From: Noviherbaspirillum galbum
GTDB taxonomy: Bacteria; Pseudomonadota; Gammaproteobacteria; Burkholderiales; Burkholderiaceae_D
NCBI RefSeq assembly: GCF_010974945.1
Contig: NZ_JAAIVB010000008.1
Coordinates: forward strand, 1 to 64,000
Direction of reading: 5' to 3'
Length of the DNA stretch: 64,000 nucleotides
The notes beneath the pieces are model-generated. The model ran no database searches, was not told the DNA's origin, and worked only from the letters and a program-made list of their open reading frames with translations. Of this stretch, positions 17,133 through 26,013 are shown in pieces. Numbering within the stretch: the first letter of the stretch is position 1; each line of letters opens with the position of its first letter. The position numbers and the translations under genes were made by a program.

Positions 17133-17759
17133 TCAGGACTTCTGCGCGAGCGCCTTCTCGATCGCGCCGAGCAGCTTCTTGTCGTCCGGCGTGACCAGGC
17201 TGGAGTAGCTGTCGACCACCTTGCCGTTGCGGTCGATCAGGTACTTGTAGAAATTCCACTTCGGCGCGGTCCCGGTGATCTGGGCAAGGCGGGCGTGCAG
17301 CGGGTTGGCGGCCTTGCCGGCGACCGATGACTTGGAGAACATCGGAAACTTCACGCCATAGGTGTTGTAGCAGAAGTCCGCGATCTGCTTGCTGTCGCCC
17401 GGCTCCTGGCCACCAAAGTCATTCGACGGAAATCCCAGCACCACCAAACCCTTGGGGGCGTAGTCCGCGTAGAGTTTTTCCAGCCCCTCGTACTGGCTGG
17501 TGAAGCCGCAATAGCTCGCGGTATTCACGACCAGCACCACCTTTCCGGCGTAGTTGCACAGGTTTTGCGGCGCATCATCCTGCAGCCGATTGAAACGGTA
17601 ATTCAGGATGGCCGGGCAAGCATTGCTCGTGCCGCCGCCCGCTGCCGCTGGTGCAGGCGTCGGCGCGGGCGATGCCCCCTGGGGGGCGTTCCCCTGGGCC
17701 TGGGCCGCATGGAATGACAGGGTGCATGACAGGGCTGCCGCCAGCAGGATCGGTCGCAT
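17133..17759 (-). CDS. Exported glutathione peroxidase (Cys type)
   Basis: This 208-residue protein has a signal peptide (residues 1-21, ending HAAQA) and a Pro/Ala-rich linker to about 45. The thiol-peroxidase domain follows. The peroxidatic Cys is C84 in NTASYCGFTSQY, with Gln118 (FPSNDFGGQEPG) and Trp168-Asn169 (KWNFYKYL) completing the catalytic set. Cys replaces the selenocysteine of animal enzymes, as is normal in bacteria. It should reduce lipid or hydrogen peroxides in the periplasm, with thioredoxin-like or glutathione donors. The ATG at 17759 has GGAG seven bases upstream. It is convergent with the DUF1854 gene and divergent from tamA. Confidence 0.92.
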   Translation of the reverse strand: MRPILLAAALSCTLSFHAAQAQGNAPQGASPAPTPAPAAAGGGTSNACPAILNYRFNRLQDDAPQNLCNYAGKVVLVVNTASYCGFTSQYEGLEKLYADYAPKGLVVLGFPSNDFGGQEPGDSKQIADFCYNTYGVKFPMFSKSSVAGKAANPLHARLAQITGTAPKWNFYKYLIDRNGKVVDSYSSLVTPDDKKLLGAIEKALAQKS

Positions 17760-17983
17760 CGATGGCTCCATGGTGAATGAAAGGGAATGACTGGATTGTA
17801 GGTCAGCCCCGGCCATCCTGCAGGGGCCGCCCAATCCGGAATCACACAGCCCGCCGCCCGCATCCTGCAAACGGGTTGCTTGATTTGCCCTAACGCCGGG
17901 CCGGGCGCTTCATGCGAGAGTTGCAAGATGCGGCGACCTTGCGCATCATGCACGCATTTTCACCAGCCCAGCAACGGATACGG

Positions 17984-19810
17984 ATGGCACCGCCTGTACG
18001 ACGCCAGCATCTCGCAACCCCAGACACCCCGCCTGCCCCGGACTCCCGGCGTTCCAGCCAGGCGCGGCATGCGCTGGCGGCGTTCCTGCTGACCCTCCTT
18101 TTCCTGCAGGCCGGTCCGGCGCTCGGCGCGGCCTACCAGGTGGAGCTGGAAGGACTGGATGGCTTCCGCGCCCTGTCCAGCCTCCTGAACCAGCACGTCG
18201 CCCTGCTCCGCCGCCAGGAAGACGCCATCATCTCCGACGAGGAACTGACGCGACTCATGAACGCGGCGCCCGACGACGTGCGCGAACTCCTGGCGACCCA
18301 GGGCTATTTTTCGCCGGCCATCACCTCCAGCCTCGACCTTTCCGGCGGCGAGCGTGTGGCCCGGCTGAAGGTGGATCCGGGGCCGCCCACTACCATCACC
18401 CGCGTCGACCTGCGCTTCAAGGGAGAGATCGTCGACGGGCCGCGCGCCGACCCGCGGCGCGTCGAGCGCCTCAAGCGGCGCTGGAGTCTCGACCCCGGCG
18501 ACCGGTTCACCCAGCAAGCCTGGGTGAACGCCAAGAACGAGCTGCTGAAGGGACTGCTGGCCGCGGATTTCGCGGCCGCCGGGATCGTGCACAGCGAAGC
18601 CCTGATCCAGCGCGAAAACCATGGCGCGGTGCTCAGCATCGATGTTGATTCCGGCCCTGCCTTCACCTTCGGCACCCTCGAGGTCCATGGCTTGCAGCGC
18701 TATTCACGCGACCTCATCGACCTGCTCAACCCGATCAGCCCCGGCGATGCCTATTCGCTGGAAAAGCTCAACGAATTCCAGTCGCGCCTGGAAGACACCG
18801 GTTATTTCCGCACCGCGTTCACCACCGTCGAAGCCGACGTCAACCACCCTAAAAACTCCCCGGTGCGGGTCGACCTCGTCGAAAACACCAGCAAGCGGCT
18901 GTCCTTCGGCGTGGGCTACTCCACCGATACCGGCGCCCGCCTGCAAGCCAAGTGGCTGGACCGCAACTTTCTCATGCGAAACTGGCGCCTGGAATCCGAG
19001 CTTCGCATCGACCGCGACACCCGCCTGCTCGGCTCGGAACTGTTCTTCCCGGCAATCCAGAACGGCTGGCAGCCCAGCGTCGGCGCCCATCTCGAACGCA
19101 CCGTCGCCGCCGGCGAGACCGACGACAAGCTGCGCCTCGTCAGCCGGCTGTCGAGCGCCAACAAGGCGGATGAAAAGGTCTGGTCGGTGGGCTATTACGG
19201 CGACCAGCAGCGCATCGGCGATTTCGAGGCCACGCGGCAGGCGGTGCTCCTGTCCTTCAACTACACCCAGCGCCGGCTGGACCATCCGCTGACGCCCCGG
19301 CGCGGTTATCTGCTGGCCGCCGAAATCGGCGCGGGCCCGAAAGGGCTGGTCAATGAAACCAACATCCTGCGCACCGTCGTTCGCGGCACCACGCTGATTC
19401 CGTTCGCGCCGCGATGGCAAGCCATCTTCCGCGGCTTCGCCGGCCAGGTTTTCGGCGGCAGCCGGCTCACGGTGCCGGGCGACCTGCTGTTCCGCGCGGG
19501 CGGCGACCAGAGCGTGCGAGGCTACGGCTACAACACACTGGGTCCGGCGCAGAACGACGCGATCGTCGGCGGCCCGGTCAGCGCCGTCCTGAGCGCGGAA
19601 GTGGTGTACTTCTTCAAGCCGCCCTGGGGTGTGGCCGCGTTCACCGACGCCGGAAATGCCGCCGATTCGTGGCGCGAATTCCGTTTCGCCCATGGCACGG
19701 GCGTGGGCGCGCGCTGGCGCAGCCCGATCGGCCCGGTCAACGTCGACCTCGCGTACAACCACGAGACGCATCGGCCGCGCCTGCATTTCTCGGTGGGCTA
19801 TGGATTCTGA
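17984..19810 (+). CDS. tamA: TamA, outer-membrane component of the translocation and assembly module
   Basis: This protein of about 608 residues is in the Omp85 superfamily. A signal peptide (AAFLLTLLFLQAGPALGA) is followed by POTRA-like repeats and a C-terminal 16-stranded barrel with the conserved GGDQSVRGYGYNTLGP segment (RGY motif) and terminal FSVGYGF. With TamB it helps insert autotransporters and other outer-membrane proteins and probably supports lipid transport. In-frame ATGs at 17912, 17948 and 17984 all lack a strong ribosome-binding site. I chose the one nearest the signal peptide, and the true start could be earlier. Its stop overlaps tamB by 11 bases. Confidence 0.93.
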   Translation: MAPPVRRQHLATPDTPPAPDSRRSSQARHALAAFLLTLLFLQAGPALGAAYQVELEGLDGFRALSSLLNQHVALLRRQEDAIISDEELTRLMNAAPDDVRELLATQGYFSPAITSSLDLSGGERVARLKVDPGPPTTITRVDLRFKGEIVDGPRADPRRVERLKRRWSLDPGDRFTQQAWVNAKNELLKGLLAADFAAAGIVHSEALIQRENHGAVLSIDVDSGPAFTFGTLEVHGLQRYSRDLIDLLNPISPGDAYSLEKLNEFQSRLEDTGYFRTAFTTVEADVNHPKNSPVRVDLVENTSKRLSFGVGYSTDTGARLQAKWLDRNFLMRNWRLESELRIDRDTRLLGSELFFPAIQNGWQPSVGAHLERTVAAGETDDKLRLVSRLSSANKADEKVWSVGYYGDQQRIGDFEATRQAVLLSFNYTQRRLDHPLTPRRGYLLAAEIGAGPKGLVNETNILRTVVRGTTLIPFAPRWQAIFRGFAGQVFGGSRLTVPGDLLFRAGGDQSVRGYGYNTLGPAQNDAIVGGPVSAVLSAEVVYFFKPPWGVAAFTDAGNAADSWREFRFAHGTGVGARWRSPIGPVNVDLAYNHETHRPRLHFSVGYGF

Positions 19811-22800
19811 ACGCGGCCAGTCGGTCCGGGACACGTCGACGGCGCCGTCCGGCAAACCCGTTCGCCGGCACAGCCGCACGGCGGCGACGGTCATTGCGAT
19901 TCTCTTGTTGCTCCTGCTACTGCTCGCGCTTGCCGGCTACTGGCTGGTCGGCACATCGTCCGGCGCGCGTTTCGTGCTGCGGCAGGCCGCTCCCGGCGTG
20001 CAGGCGGAAGGCGTCGAGGGCAGCCTCCTCGGACCGCTCAAGCTCGCGCAATTGTCCATCGTCCAGCCGGATCGGCGCGTCGTACTGAAGGATGTTCGCC
20101 TCGACTGGGATCCCGCCGCGCTTTTGCAGCGCCGGCTGCATGTGCGCAGCGCCGGCGCGGCGCGGATCGACATCGTCAACCAGCCGGACGCGATTCCCAA
20201 GCCGCCCAGCCTGCCCGATCGTATCGGCCTGCCCCTGCAACTGCAGATCGACGCCCTGAACGTCGGCCAAGGCGTGGTGTCGCGCGGACCGGTGCCGCTG
20301 GCAACGTTCGGGCCGCTGGCCGCCGCCCTCTCCTTCGATGGCCGGCAGTACCGCCTGCGTCTCGACAAGGCCCAGGCCGGCAGCCCCGAGGCGCAAAGCG
20401 GCGCGCGCGCGCTCCTGCAGGGCGACGCCGACCTCGGCGTGGAAAAGCCTTACGCGCTGCGCGGCCGCTTCGTGGCGGACGTCAGCGGCAAGCTCGACGA
20501 CCAGCTCATCCAGGGCAACGGCGAACTCGTGCTCGGCGGCTCGCTCGCCGTTGCGAGCGCCGGATTGCAATTCCGTTCCGGCGAGGCGGTCATCAATGGC
20601 AGCGCGCTGCTCCATCCGTTTTCGATGCAGCCGCTGGCCAATGCCGACGTCGTCGCCGACAAGCTCGACCTGCGCGAATTCAACCCGCGCCTGCCGCATA
20701 CCGTCCTGCATCTCGACCTCAAGTCCGGAGCCGACAGCACGGGCACGCTGCGTGTGCAGAACCAGGAGGCGGGACCGCTCGGCAAGCAGCTCTTGCCGCT
20801 GCGCGCGCTTTCGCTCGCGTTCGCGCAGAAGAAAGACGGCGTGGATATCGACGACATCATCGCCGAGCCCGGCACCGCGACTGCAGCGGCCGGCCGCATC
20901 GAGGGCAAGGGACGCGTGGCACCTGCCGAGGCCAGCCTGCATCTCGACATCCGCGGCCTCAACCTCAAGCTTCTCGATCCGGCCTGGCGCCGGACGGCGC
21001 TGAGCGGCAGCGCGGACCTGCGCCAGGCAGGCAGCCGGCGCAAGGTCGACCTCTCCCTGCGGGAACCCGACGGCGTCGCGCCCGGCGGACAACCGCTCGA
21101 ACTCGCGGCAAGCGCCGAACTGGCCGGCCAGGAGGTGCGCGTGACCGCGGCCACGGTACGCACCGGCACCAGCCGCCTCGATGCCAGCGGAACCCTGTCC
21201 TTTGCTGGAGAGCAGCCATTCCAGCTGCAGGGGAAGATGCAAGCCTTCCGGCTGCAAGACCTCGGCAAGTTCGCGCAATGGCCGGAGCTGACGCTCAATG
21301 GCGAGATCGGGCTGCGCGGCAAGCGCGCGCCTAGGCTGGAGGCGGATCTCAAGCTTGACATCGCCGACAGCCGCCTGGCCGGCCAGCCGCTGGCCGGCCA
21401 GGGACAAGTCCGGCTGCGCGGCGACAAGCTCGAGATTCCGGTGCTGCGCCTCGCCTCAGGCCTGAACCGCCTCGATGCCAGCGGCAGCCTGACGGAGAGC
21501 GGCGGCGAAGTGCAGTTCCAGCTTGCCGCAAACCAGCTGGCGCAGCTCGGCCCTGCCTTCGGCGGCAGCCTGCAGGCCAGCGGCACCGCGCGCGGGACGC
21601 TGGACCTGCCGCGCATCGATGCGACCTGGACAGCCTCGCAGCTCAAGCTCCCGGGCGGCGTGCGCGCCGACAGCATGCAGGGCAAGGCCGACGTGCAGGT
21701 CGACCGGCGCCAGCCGGTGCCGCTCAGGGAGGGCAACGTCACCCTCGACGCCAGCCGCGTGGCATGGGCCGAGTACCGGCTCAATACGGCGTCGGTCCAG
21801 GCGCGGATCGGCACCGCGGCCGATGCCCCTCTTTCGCTTGCCCTGCGCATGGAAGGCATCGAAACGCCTCAGCTTCGCGCGAACAAGCTCGACGCCGACG
21901 CCAATGGCACCACCGGCCGCCACGTCGTGAATTTGCGCCTCGAGGAAGCCAGGCAGGTGTGGATGGCCACCGCGAACGGCGGCTTGAGCAATGCGGCTTC
22001 CGCGCCGCGCTGGGAAGGAGAGATCAGCCGCTTTGACAGCGACGGCCGGTTCAAGTCGCATCTTGCGGCGCCGGCGTCGCTCGCGCTGGATGCGCGCAAC
22101 CTCCGCCTCGAGCGCTTCGTCCTGGAAACACCGGCGGGCCGGGTGGCGGTCGACGAATTCCGGCGCGATCCCGACGGCGTCAGCAGCAAGGGCCATGCGG
22201 ACAACATCCAGGTGGCGGAACTGATTCGCCAGCTGCAGCCTTCCGCGCCGGTACGCACCGACCTGCAGCTCGCGGCAGACTGGGATTTCCGCATGCAGGA
22301 TACCGTCGACGGCCGCCTGTCGGTCCGGCGCGAACGCGGCGACATGACCATCGTAGCCGGCAGCCCGGTCGCGCTCGGGATCGGCACCCTGGCCGCCAGC
22401 GCACGCGCGGAAAACGGCCGGCTGGAGCTGGAACTCGAGGCGGAAGGATCCCGCCTCGGCAAGATACAGGTCTCCGGGCGCGGCGCGACCGGGCGCGGCG
22501 CGGAAAAGCTGCTGATCCCTGCCGACGCGCCGGTATCGGCCACCGCCCGCATCGACGTGCCTTCCATCGCCTGGGCCGCCAGCCTGCTCTCGCCGGCATG
22601 GACGCTCGAGGGCCGCCTGCGCGGCGACGTGGCGCTGGCGGGCACGCGCGCCGATCCCCAGCTTTCGGGCAAGGTGGAAGGCGCCGACCTGCGGGTGGCG
22701 ATGTCGAACCTCGGACTCGACCTGCGCCAAGGCGTCCTTCAGGGTGAATTCCGTGACAACCTGCTGCAGCTGAAGCAGCTGACATTCCGCGGCGGCGACG

Positions 22801-23783
22801 GCGAGGTCGCCCTGTCGGGACCGATCGAGCTGGGCACCGCGCTGTCGGCGAAGCTCCAGCTGGACGCGAAGCGGTTCACGGCGGTCAACCGCAGCGACCG
22901 GCGGATCGTGGTCAGCGGCGGCACCGCCATCGTCCTGGCCGAGAAACGGCTCACGGTCAATGGCGGATTCCGGGTGGATGAGGGCTTCGTCGACCTCGGC
23001 CTGCCCGACCGGCCGCGGCTTTCGGAGGACGTGGTCATCGACGGCCAGCCGCGCCGGCAGCCCACGGCGGTGCCGGCCGCGCTCGACGTCAACGTCGACC
23101 TCGGCAAGGGCGTCAAGGTCACGGGCCGCGGACTCGACGGTTTGGTGGTCGGCGCGGTCCACGTGACCAACGATCCGGGTGGGAGCCTGCAGGGCACGGG
23201 AACCTTCAACATCGCAGAGGGCAGCTTCAGCGCCTATGGACGCACCCTCAAGATCGAGCAGGGCGTGCTGCGTTTCGCGGGGCCGATCGGCAATCCCTCG
23301 CTCGACATCCTCGCGATGCGGCGCGGCCAGGAGGTGGAGGCCGGCGTGTCGGTGCGCGGCAACGTGCTCGCACCGCGCGTGACCCTCGTGTCGGAGCCGA
23401 CCGTTCCGGATGCGGAGAAGCTGTCCTGGCTGGTGCTGGGACGCGGCCTTTCCAGCGCCGGGGAAGGAGACATCAGCGCCCTGCAGAGCGCGGCCGGCAC
23501 GCTGCTGTCCAAGGGCGCGGCTGCGGGCGTGGAGTCGCGCCTCGCCAGCGCTTTCGGGCTGGACACCTTCAGCGTGGGCAAGAGCGCGGATAATTTGCAG
23601 CAGCGAATCATTACCATCGGCAAGCAGATCAATTCCCGGCTCTACGTCAGCTACCAGCAAGGCTTGGAAAACGCGGGCAGCGTGCTGCAACTCCGGTTCA
23701 CGCTGACGCCGCGCCTGTCGCTGGAGGCGGAAGCCGGTAGCCGCAGCGCCATCTCCCTGTTCTACAACATCGCCTTCGACTGA
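19800..23783 (+). CDS. tamB: TamB, inner-membrane-anchored translocation and assembly module protein
   Basis: This 1327-residue protein has one N-terminal membrane anchor (TVIAILLLLLLLLALAGYWL, about 30-50), then a very long repetitive beta-rich region with many DxxLDASGxL-type repeats, and the conserved TamB/DUF490 C-terminal domain (GQEVEAGVSVRGNVLAPRV; LSWLVLGRGLSSAG; ending FYNIAFD). It spans the periplasm as a hydrophobic groove and works with TamA in outer-membrane assembly. The ATG at 19800 lies inside the end of tamA, indicating coupling. The length is close to the usual 1250-1400. Confidence 0.95.
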   Translation: MDSERGQSVRDTSTAPSGKPVRRHSRTAATVIAILLLLLLLLALAGYWLVGTSSGARFVLRQAAPGVQAEGVEGSLLGPLKLAQLSIVQPDRRVVLKDVRLDWDPAALLQRRLHVRSAGAARIDIVNQPDAIPKPPSLPDRIGLPLQLQIDALNVGQGVVSRGPVPLATFGPLAAALSFDGRQYRLRLDKAQAGSPEAQSGARALLQGDADLGVEKPYALRGRFVADVSGKLDDQLIQGNGELVLGGSLAVASAGLQFRSGEAVINGSALLHPFSMQPLANADVVADKLDLREFNPRLPHTVLHLDLKSGADSTGTLRVQNQEAGPLGKQLLPLRALSLAFAQKKDGVDIDDIIAEPGTATAAAGRIEGKGRVAPAEASLHLDIRGLNLKLLDPAWRRTALSGSADLRQAGSRRKVDLSLREPDGVAPGGQPLELAASAELAGQEVRVTAATVRTGTSRLDASGTLSFAGEQPFQLQGKMQAFRLQDLGKFAQWPELTLNGEIGLRGKRAPRLEADLKLDIADSRLAGQPLAGQGQVRLRGDKLEIPVLRLASGLNRLDASGSLTESGGEVQFQLAANQLAQLGPAFGGSLQASGTARGTLDLPRIDATWTASQLKLPGGVRADSMQGKADVQVDRRQPVPLREGNVTLDASRVAWAEYRLNTASVQARIGTAADAPLSLALRMEGIETPQLRANKLDADANGTTGRHVVNLRLEEARQVWMATANGGLSNAASAPRWEGEISRFDSDGRFKSHLAAPASLALDARNLRLERFVLETPAGRVAVDEFRRDPDGVSSKGHADNIQVAELIRQLQPSAPVRTDLQLAADWDFRMQDTVDGRLSVRRERGDMTIVAGSPVALGIGTLAASARAENGRLELELEAEGSRLGKIQVSGRGATGRGAEKLLIPADAPVSATARIDVPSIAWAASLLSPAWTLEGRLRGDVALAGTRADPQLSGKVEGADLRVAMSNLGLDLRQGVLQGEFRDNLLQLKQLTFRGGDGEVALSGPIELGTALSAKLQLDAKRFTAVNRSDRRIVVSGGTAIVLAEKRLTVNGGFRVDEGFVDLGLPDRPRLSEDVVIDGQPRRQPTAVPAALDVNVDLGKGVKVTGRGLDGLVVGAVHVTNDPGGSLQGTGTFNIAEGSFSAYGRTLKIEQGVLRFAGPIGNPSLDILAMRRGQEVEAGVSVRGNVLAPRVTLVSEPTVPDAEKLSWLVLGRGLSSAGEGDISALQSAAGTLLSKGAAAGVESRLASAFGLDTFSVGKSADNLQQRIITIGKQINSRLYVSYQQGLENAGSVLQLRFTLTPRLSLEAEAGSRSAISLFYNIAFD

Positions 23784-23897
23784 CACCCTCACCGCAGCGG
23801 TATCCGGTCTCGACGGCATGGAAGAAGACGGGAGGCAACGGGAACGATCCGCTGCCGCCCGTACCAAACTCCCTCGAACCACTTCTCCGCTCCTCTC

Positions 23898-24992
23898 ATG
23901 TCCTCCGTCAATACCACGCCGGAACTTTCCATGGCGTCTTACTTCAGCAGCGTCCGCTGGTGCTTCGAAGCCATGGACCAGGCTCGCCGCCGCCGCGGCA
24001 TCGCGATGGAACGCGCCGGACTCGGGCCGGCGCAAACCCCTGGCACCGTGGTGCTCGAACAACCCGGCGCACGCCTGCACCGCTTCGCCGCCGCGAAGTC
24101 GGCAAGCGGCGCGCCGGCCGCGCTCATCGTCCCGGCACCGATCAAGCGGCATTACATCTGGGACCTCTCGCCCGGACGCAGCGTAGTGCAGCGCCTGATG
24201 CAGCATGGCATGCAGGTCTATCTCGTCGAATGGACCGATCCGCCGTCCGGCCCGCTGCTCGGCCTGGACGACTACGGTTTTCGCCTGCTCGATGCCTGCG
24301 TGCAGGCCATCGGCGGCAAGGTGGCCCTGTTCGGGCATTCGCTCGGCGGGATCTTCGCGGCCATTTATGCCGCGATGCGTCCGGACAAGGTGCGCGCGCT
24401 GGTCACCGTCGAGTCGCCGCTGCACTTTGGCACCTCCTCCGGATCTTTCCAGCCGCTGCTTGCCTTCGGTCCGCAGGCCCGGCAGGTGACGCGCAGCCAT
24501 GCGACCGTGCCGGGCTCGGTGCTCAACCTTGCCAGCATGTCCGCTTCGCCGACCTCGTTCGGCGCGGAACGGATCGCGGACTTCTTCAACAGCCTGCGTT
24601 CGCCGGACGACATGCTGGGACACCTGCTGGTGGAGCGCTGGACGCTGGACGAGGCGCCGATGTCATCGCGCCTGTTCGAGGAAGTGGTGGAACTGCTTTA
24701 CCGGCAGGACCGCCTGATGCTCGGGCAACTCGACATCCAGGGCAAGACCATCGGACCAGCCAGCATCGTGTCTCCGTTTCTCACGGTGATCGACCCGCGC
24801 AGCCTCATCATCCCGCCGGAATCGGTCACCGTCTTCCAGGACGCGGCAAGCAGCCGGGACAAGCACCGGCTGGCGTATGACGGCGACACCGGCATCGGCC
24901 TCGCGCACGTTGGGGCGCTGGTCGGCAGCAACGCGCATCGCCTGCTCTGGCCCGCCATTCTCGGCTGGCTGGACAGCATCCCGGCCCGTTAA
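23898..24992 (+). CDS. PHA synthase-like alpha/beta hydrolase with a Ser nucleophile
   Basis: This 364-residue alpha/beta hydrolase resembles class III PhaC (YIWDLSPGRSVVQRLMQHGM, then VYLVEWTDPP). The nucleophile elbow is LFGHSLGG with S148, whereas PHA synthases use Cys in G-x-C-x-G-G. Candidate Asp (VIDPRSLIIPP) and His (GIGLAHVGALVG) residues follow in the right order. No signal peptide is seen. It follows tamB by 114 bases. It may be a thioesterase, depolymerase or acyltransferase related to PHA metabolism and not a polymerase. No phaR, phaE or phasin gene is adjacent. The ATG at 23898 lacks a clear ribosome-binding site; 23931 is an alternative. Confidence 0.8.
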   Translation: MSSVNTTPELSMASYFSSVRWCFEAMDQARRRRGIAMERAGLGPAQTPGTVVLEQPGARLHRFAAAKSASGAPAALIVPAPIKRHYIWDLSPGRSVVQRLMQHGMQVYLVEWTDPPSGPLLGLDDYGFRLLDACVQAIGGKVALFGHSLGGIFAAIYAAMRPDKVRALVTVESPLHFGTSSGSFQPLLAFGPQARQVTRSHATVPGSVLNLASMSASPTSFGAERIADFFNSLRSPDDMLGHLLVERWTLDEAPMSSRLFEEVVELLYRQDRLMLGQLDIQGKTIGPASIVSPFLTVIDPRSLIIPPESVTVFQDAASSRDKHRLAYDGDTGIGLAHVGALVGSNAHRLLWPAILGWLDSIPAR

Positions 24993-24997
24993 CTGAA

Positions 24998-25028
24998 AAT
25001 CCCGGCGCGGCTTGCGCCGGACCGGGAT
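24998..25028. terminator. Hairpin between convergent genes
   Basis: CCGGCGC (25002-25008) and GCGCCGG (25014-25020) form a 7-bp stem with a five-base loop, with further outer pairing of ATCCC and GGGAT. It lies just after the PhaC-like gene stop and before the end of the convergent small gene. There is no T-run. Confidence 0.4.
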
Positions 25029-25060
25029 GGCGGCAGGACAGGATTGCAGGAAAAGCCGTG

Positions 25061-25360
25061 TTACTTCGACTCGGTGGCCGCGCCGTCCTGGGTTTTCGCG
25101 GGCTGGTTGCGGTTCTTCATCATCTTGCCGTGATGGCGGCGGTGATGCTTGCCCGAGGCGCTGCTGCCCTGGGTACTGCTCGCGCCGGACGTATCGCCGT
25201 TCATCTGCTGGGCGGCGGCGATGTCACGTGCGCGCTGTTCAACCGCGGCAGCCTTGTCGGGATCGGTGCTTTCGCGGATTTCCGACGAGGGATCGGCTGC
25301 CAGCGCTGCGCCGGATACCAGCAGCAGCGATGCCAGCGAAGCCATTAAGCGTTTTTTCAT
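25061..25360 (-). CDS. Small exported hypothetical protein
   Basis: This 99-residue protein has a clear signal peptide (MKKRLMASLASLLLVSGAALA, cleaved about residue 21). The mature part is polar, with a helical stretch (DKAAAVEQRARDIAAAQQMN), a Ser/Gly-rich linker and a His/Lys-rich patch (KHHRRHHGKMMKNRNQ) that could bind metal or an anionic surface. GGAGG lies five bases before the ATG at 25360. I do not recognise the family. It is a single gene, convergent with the PhaC-like gene. Confidence 0.75.
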   Translation of the reverse strand: MKKRLMASLASLLLVSGAALAADPSSEIRESTDPDKAAAVEQRARDIAAAQQMNGDTSGASSTQGSSASGKHHRRHHGKMMKNRNQPAKTQDGAATESK

Positions 25361-25495
25361 CAAGACCTCCATGGGTGTTTTGGGAATGATGCGGCACGCC
25401 TGCGTTCCTGGCGACAAGACCGTCCGGCGTTGCCTCGTTCGATAGACATGCCAGATTCTCAACGGGTTCAATGCTGTCCAGGCATTGGAGATATC

Positions 25496-25990
25496 TCAAT
25501 AGTTGTTCGCGTCGAGCGAGGAGGTGCCGGTGACACGGCGGGTATCGATGTCGAAATGCACGTTGAACAGGCGCGGCTCGGTGCCGCTCAGGTAGCGCCA
25601 GTCCCAGACTTCTTCGTTCTTGCGCTTGAATTGCACCACCGACCGCGGACGGCCCAGCAGGTCGCGCACCTCTTCCTGGGTCATGCCCTGGGTGATGCGC
25701 GCGAAATTCTTTTCGTTCAGCACCTGCTGGTAATCAACCAGCTTGCCATCGCTGCCAATCAGGAAGAACCACGTCCGCGCGCCTTCCGGTCCCTTCGGAT
25801 ATTCGAGGATCTTCGCGCCCTGCGGGTCGGTGCGCACATGGTCGGGTTCGCCCATCACCATGCGCACCTCCGATTCGGTCGATACGCCCTTGGCCAGCTT
25901 GTCGAGGCCGAATTCTTCGACCGGCCTGCCCTGCCGGTCGCAGCCGACGAGGGCAAGCAGGGAAAACAGCAAGGTTAGCAAGCGTCGCAC
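25496..25990 (-). CDS. Lipoprotein with two BamE (SmpA/OmlA)-like repeats
   Basis: This 164-residue lipoprotein has a lipobox LLALVGC (Cys17). The mature part contains two copies of the BamE-like motif: LAKGVSTESEVRMVMGEPDHV and, about 70 residues later, ITQGMTQEEVRDLLGRPRSV, each followed by a beta meander with conserved Trp/Phe (RTWFFLIGSDGKLVDY; EVWDWRYL). BamE itself has a single copy. The GTG start at 25990 has AAAGGAG upstream. It may serve the outer-membrane assembly machine or be a BamE-like paralogue. It follows the Lon-like ATPase gene by 23 bases on the same strand. Confidence 0.82.
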   Translation of the reverse strand: MRRLLTLLFSLLALVGCDRQGRPVEEFGLDKLAKGVSTESEVRMVMGEPDHVRTDPQGAKILEYPKGPEGARTWFFLIGSDGKLVDYQQVLNEKNFARITQGMTQEEVRDLLGRPRSVVQFKRKNEEVWDWRYLSGTEPRLFNVHFDIDTRRVTGTSSLDANNY

Positions 25991-26013
25991 GTGAGCCGTC
26001 TCCTTTCGTGTTG

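Noticed and set aside
21456-24623. Very long open frame on the minus strand opposite tamB
   Set aside because: It is low-complexity and Arg/Ala/His-rich, and is a high-GC antisense shadow of the well-recognised TamB.
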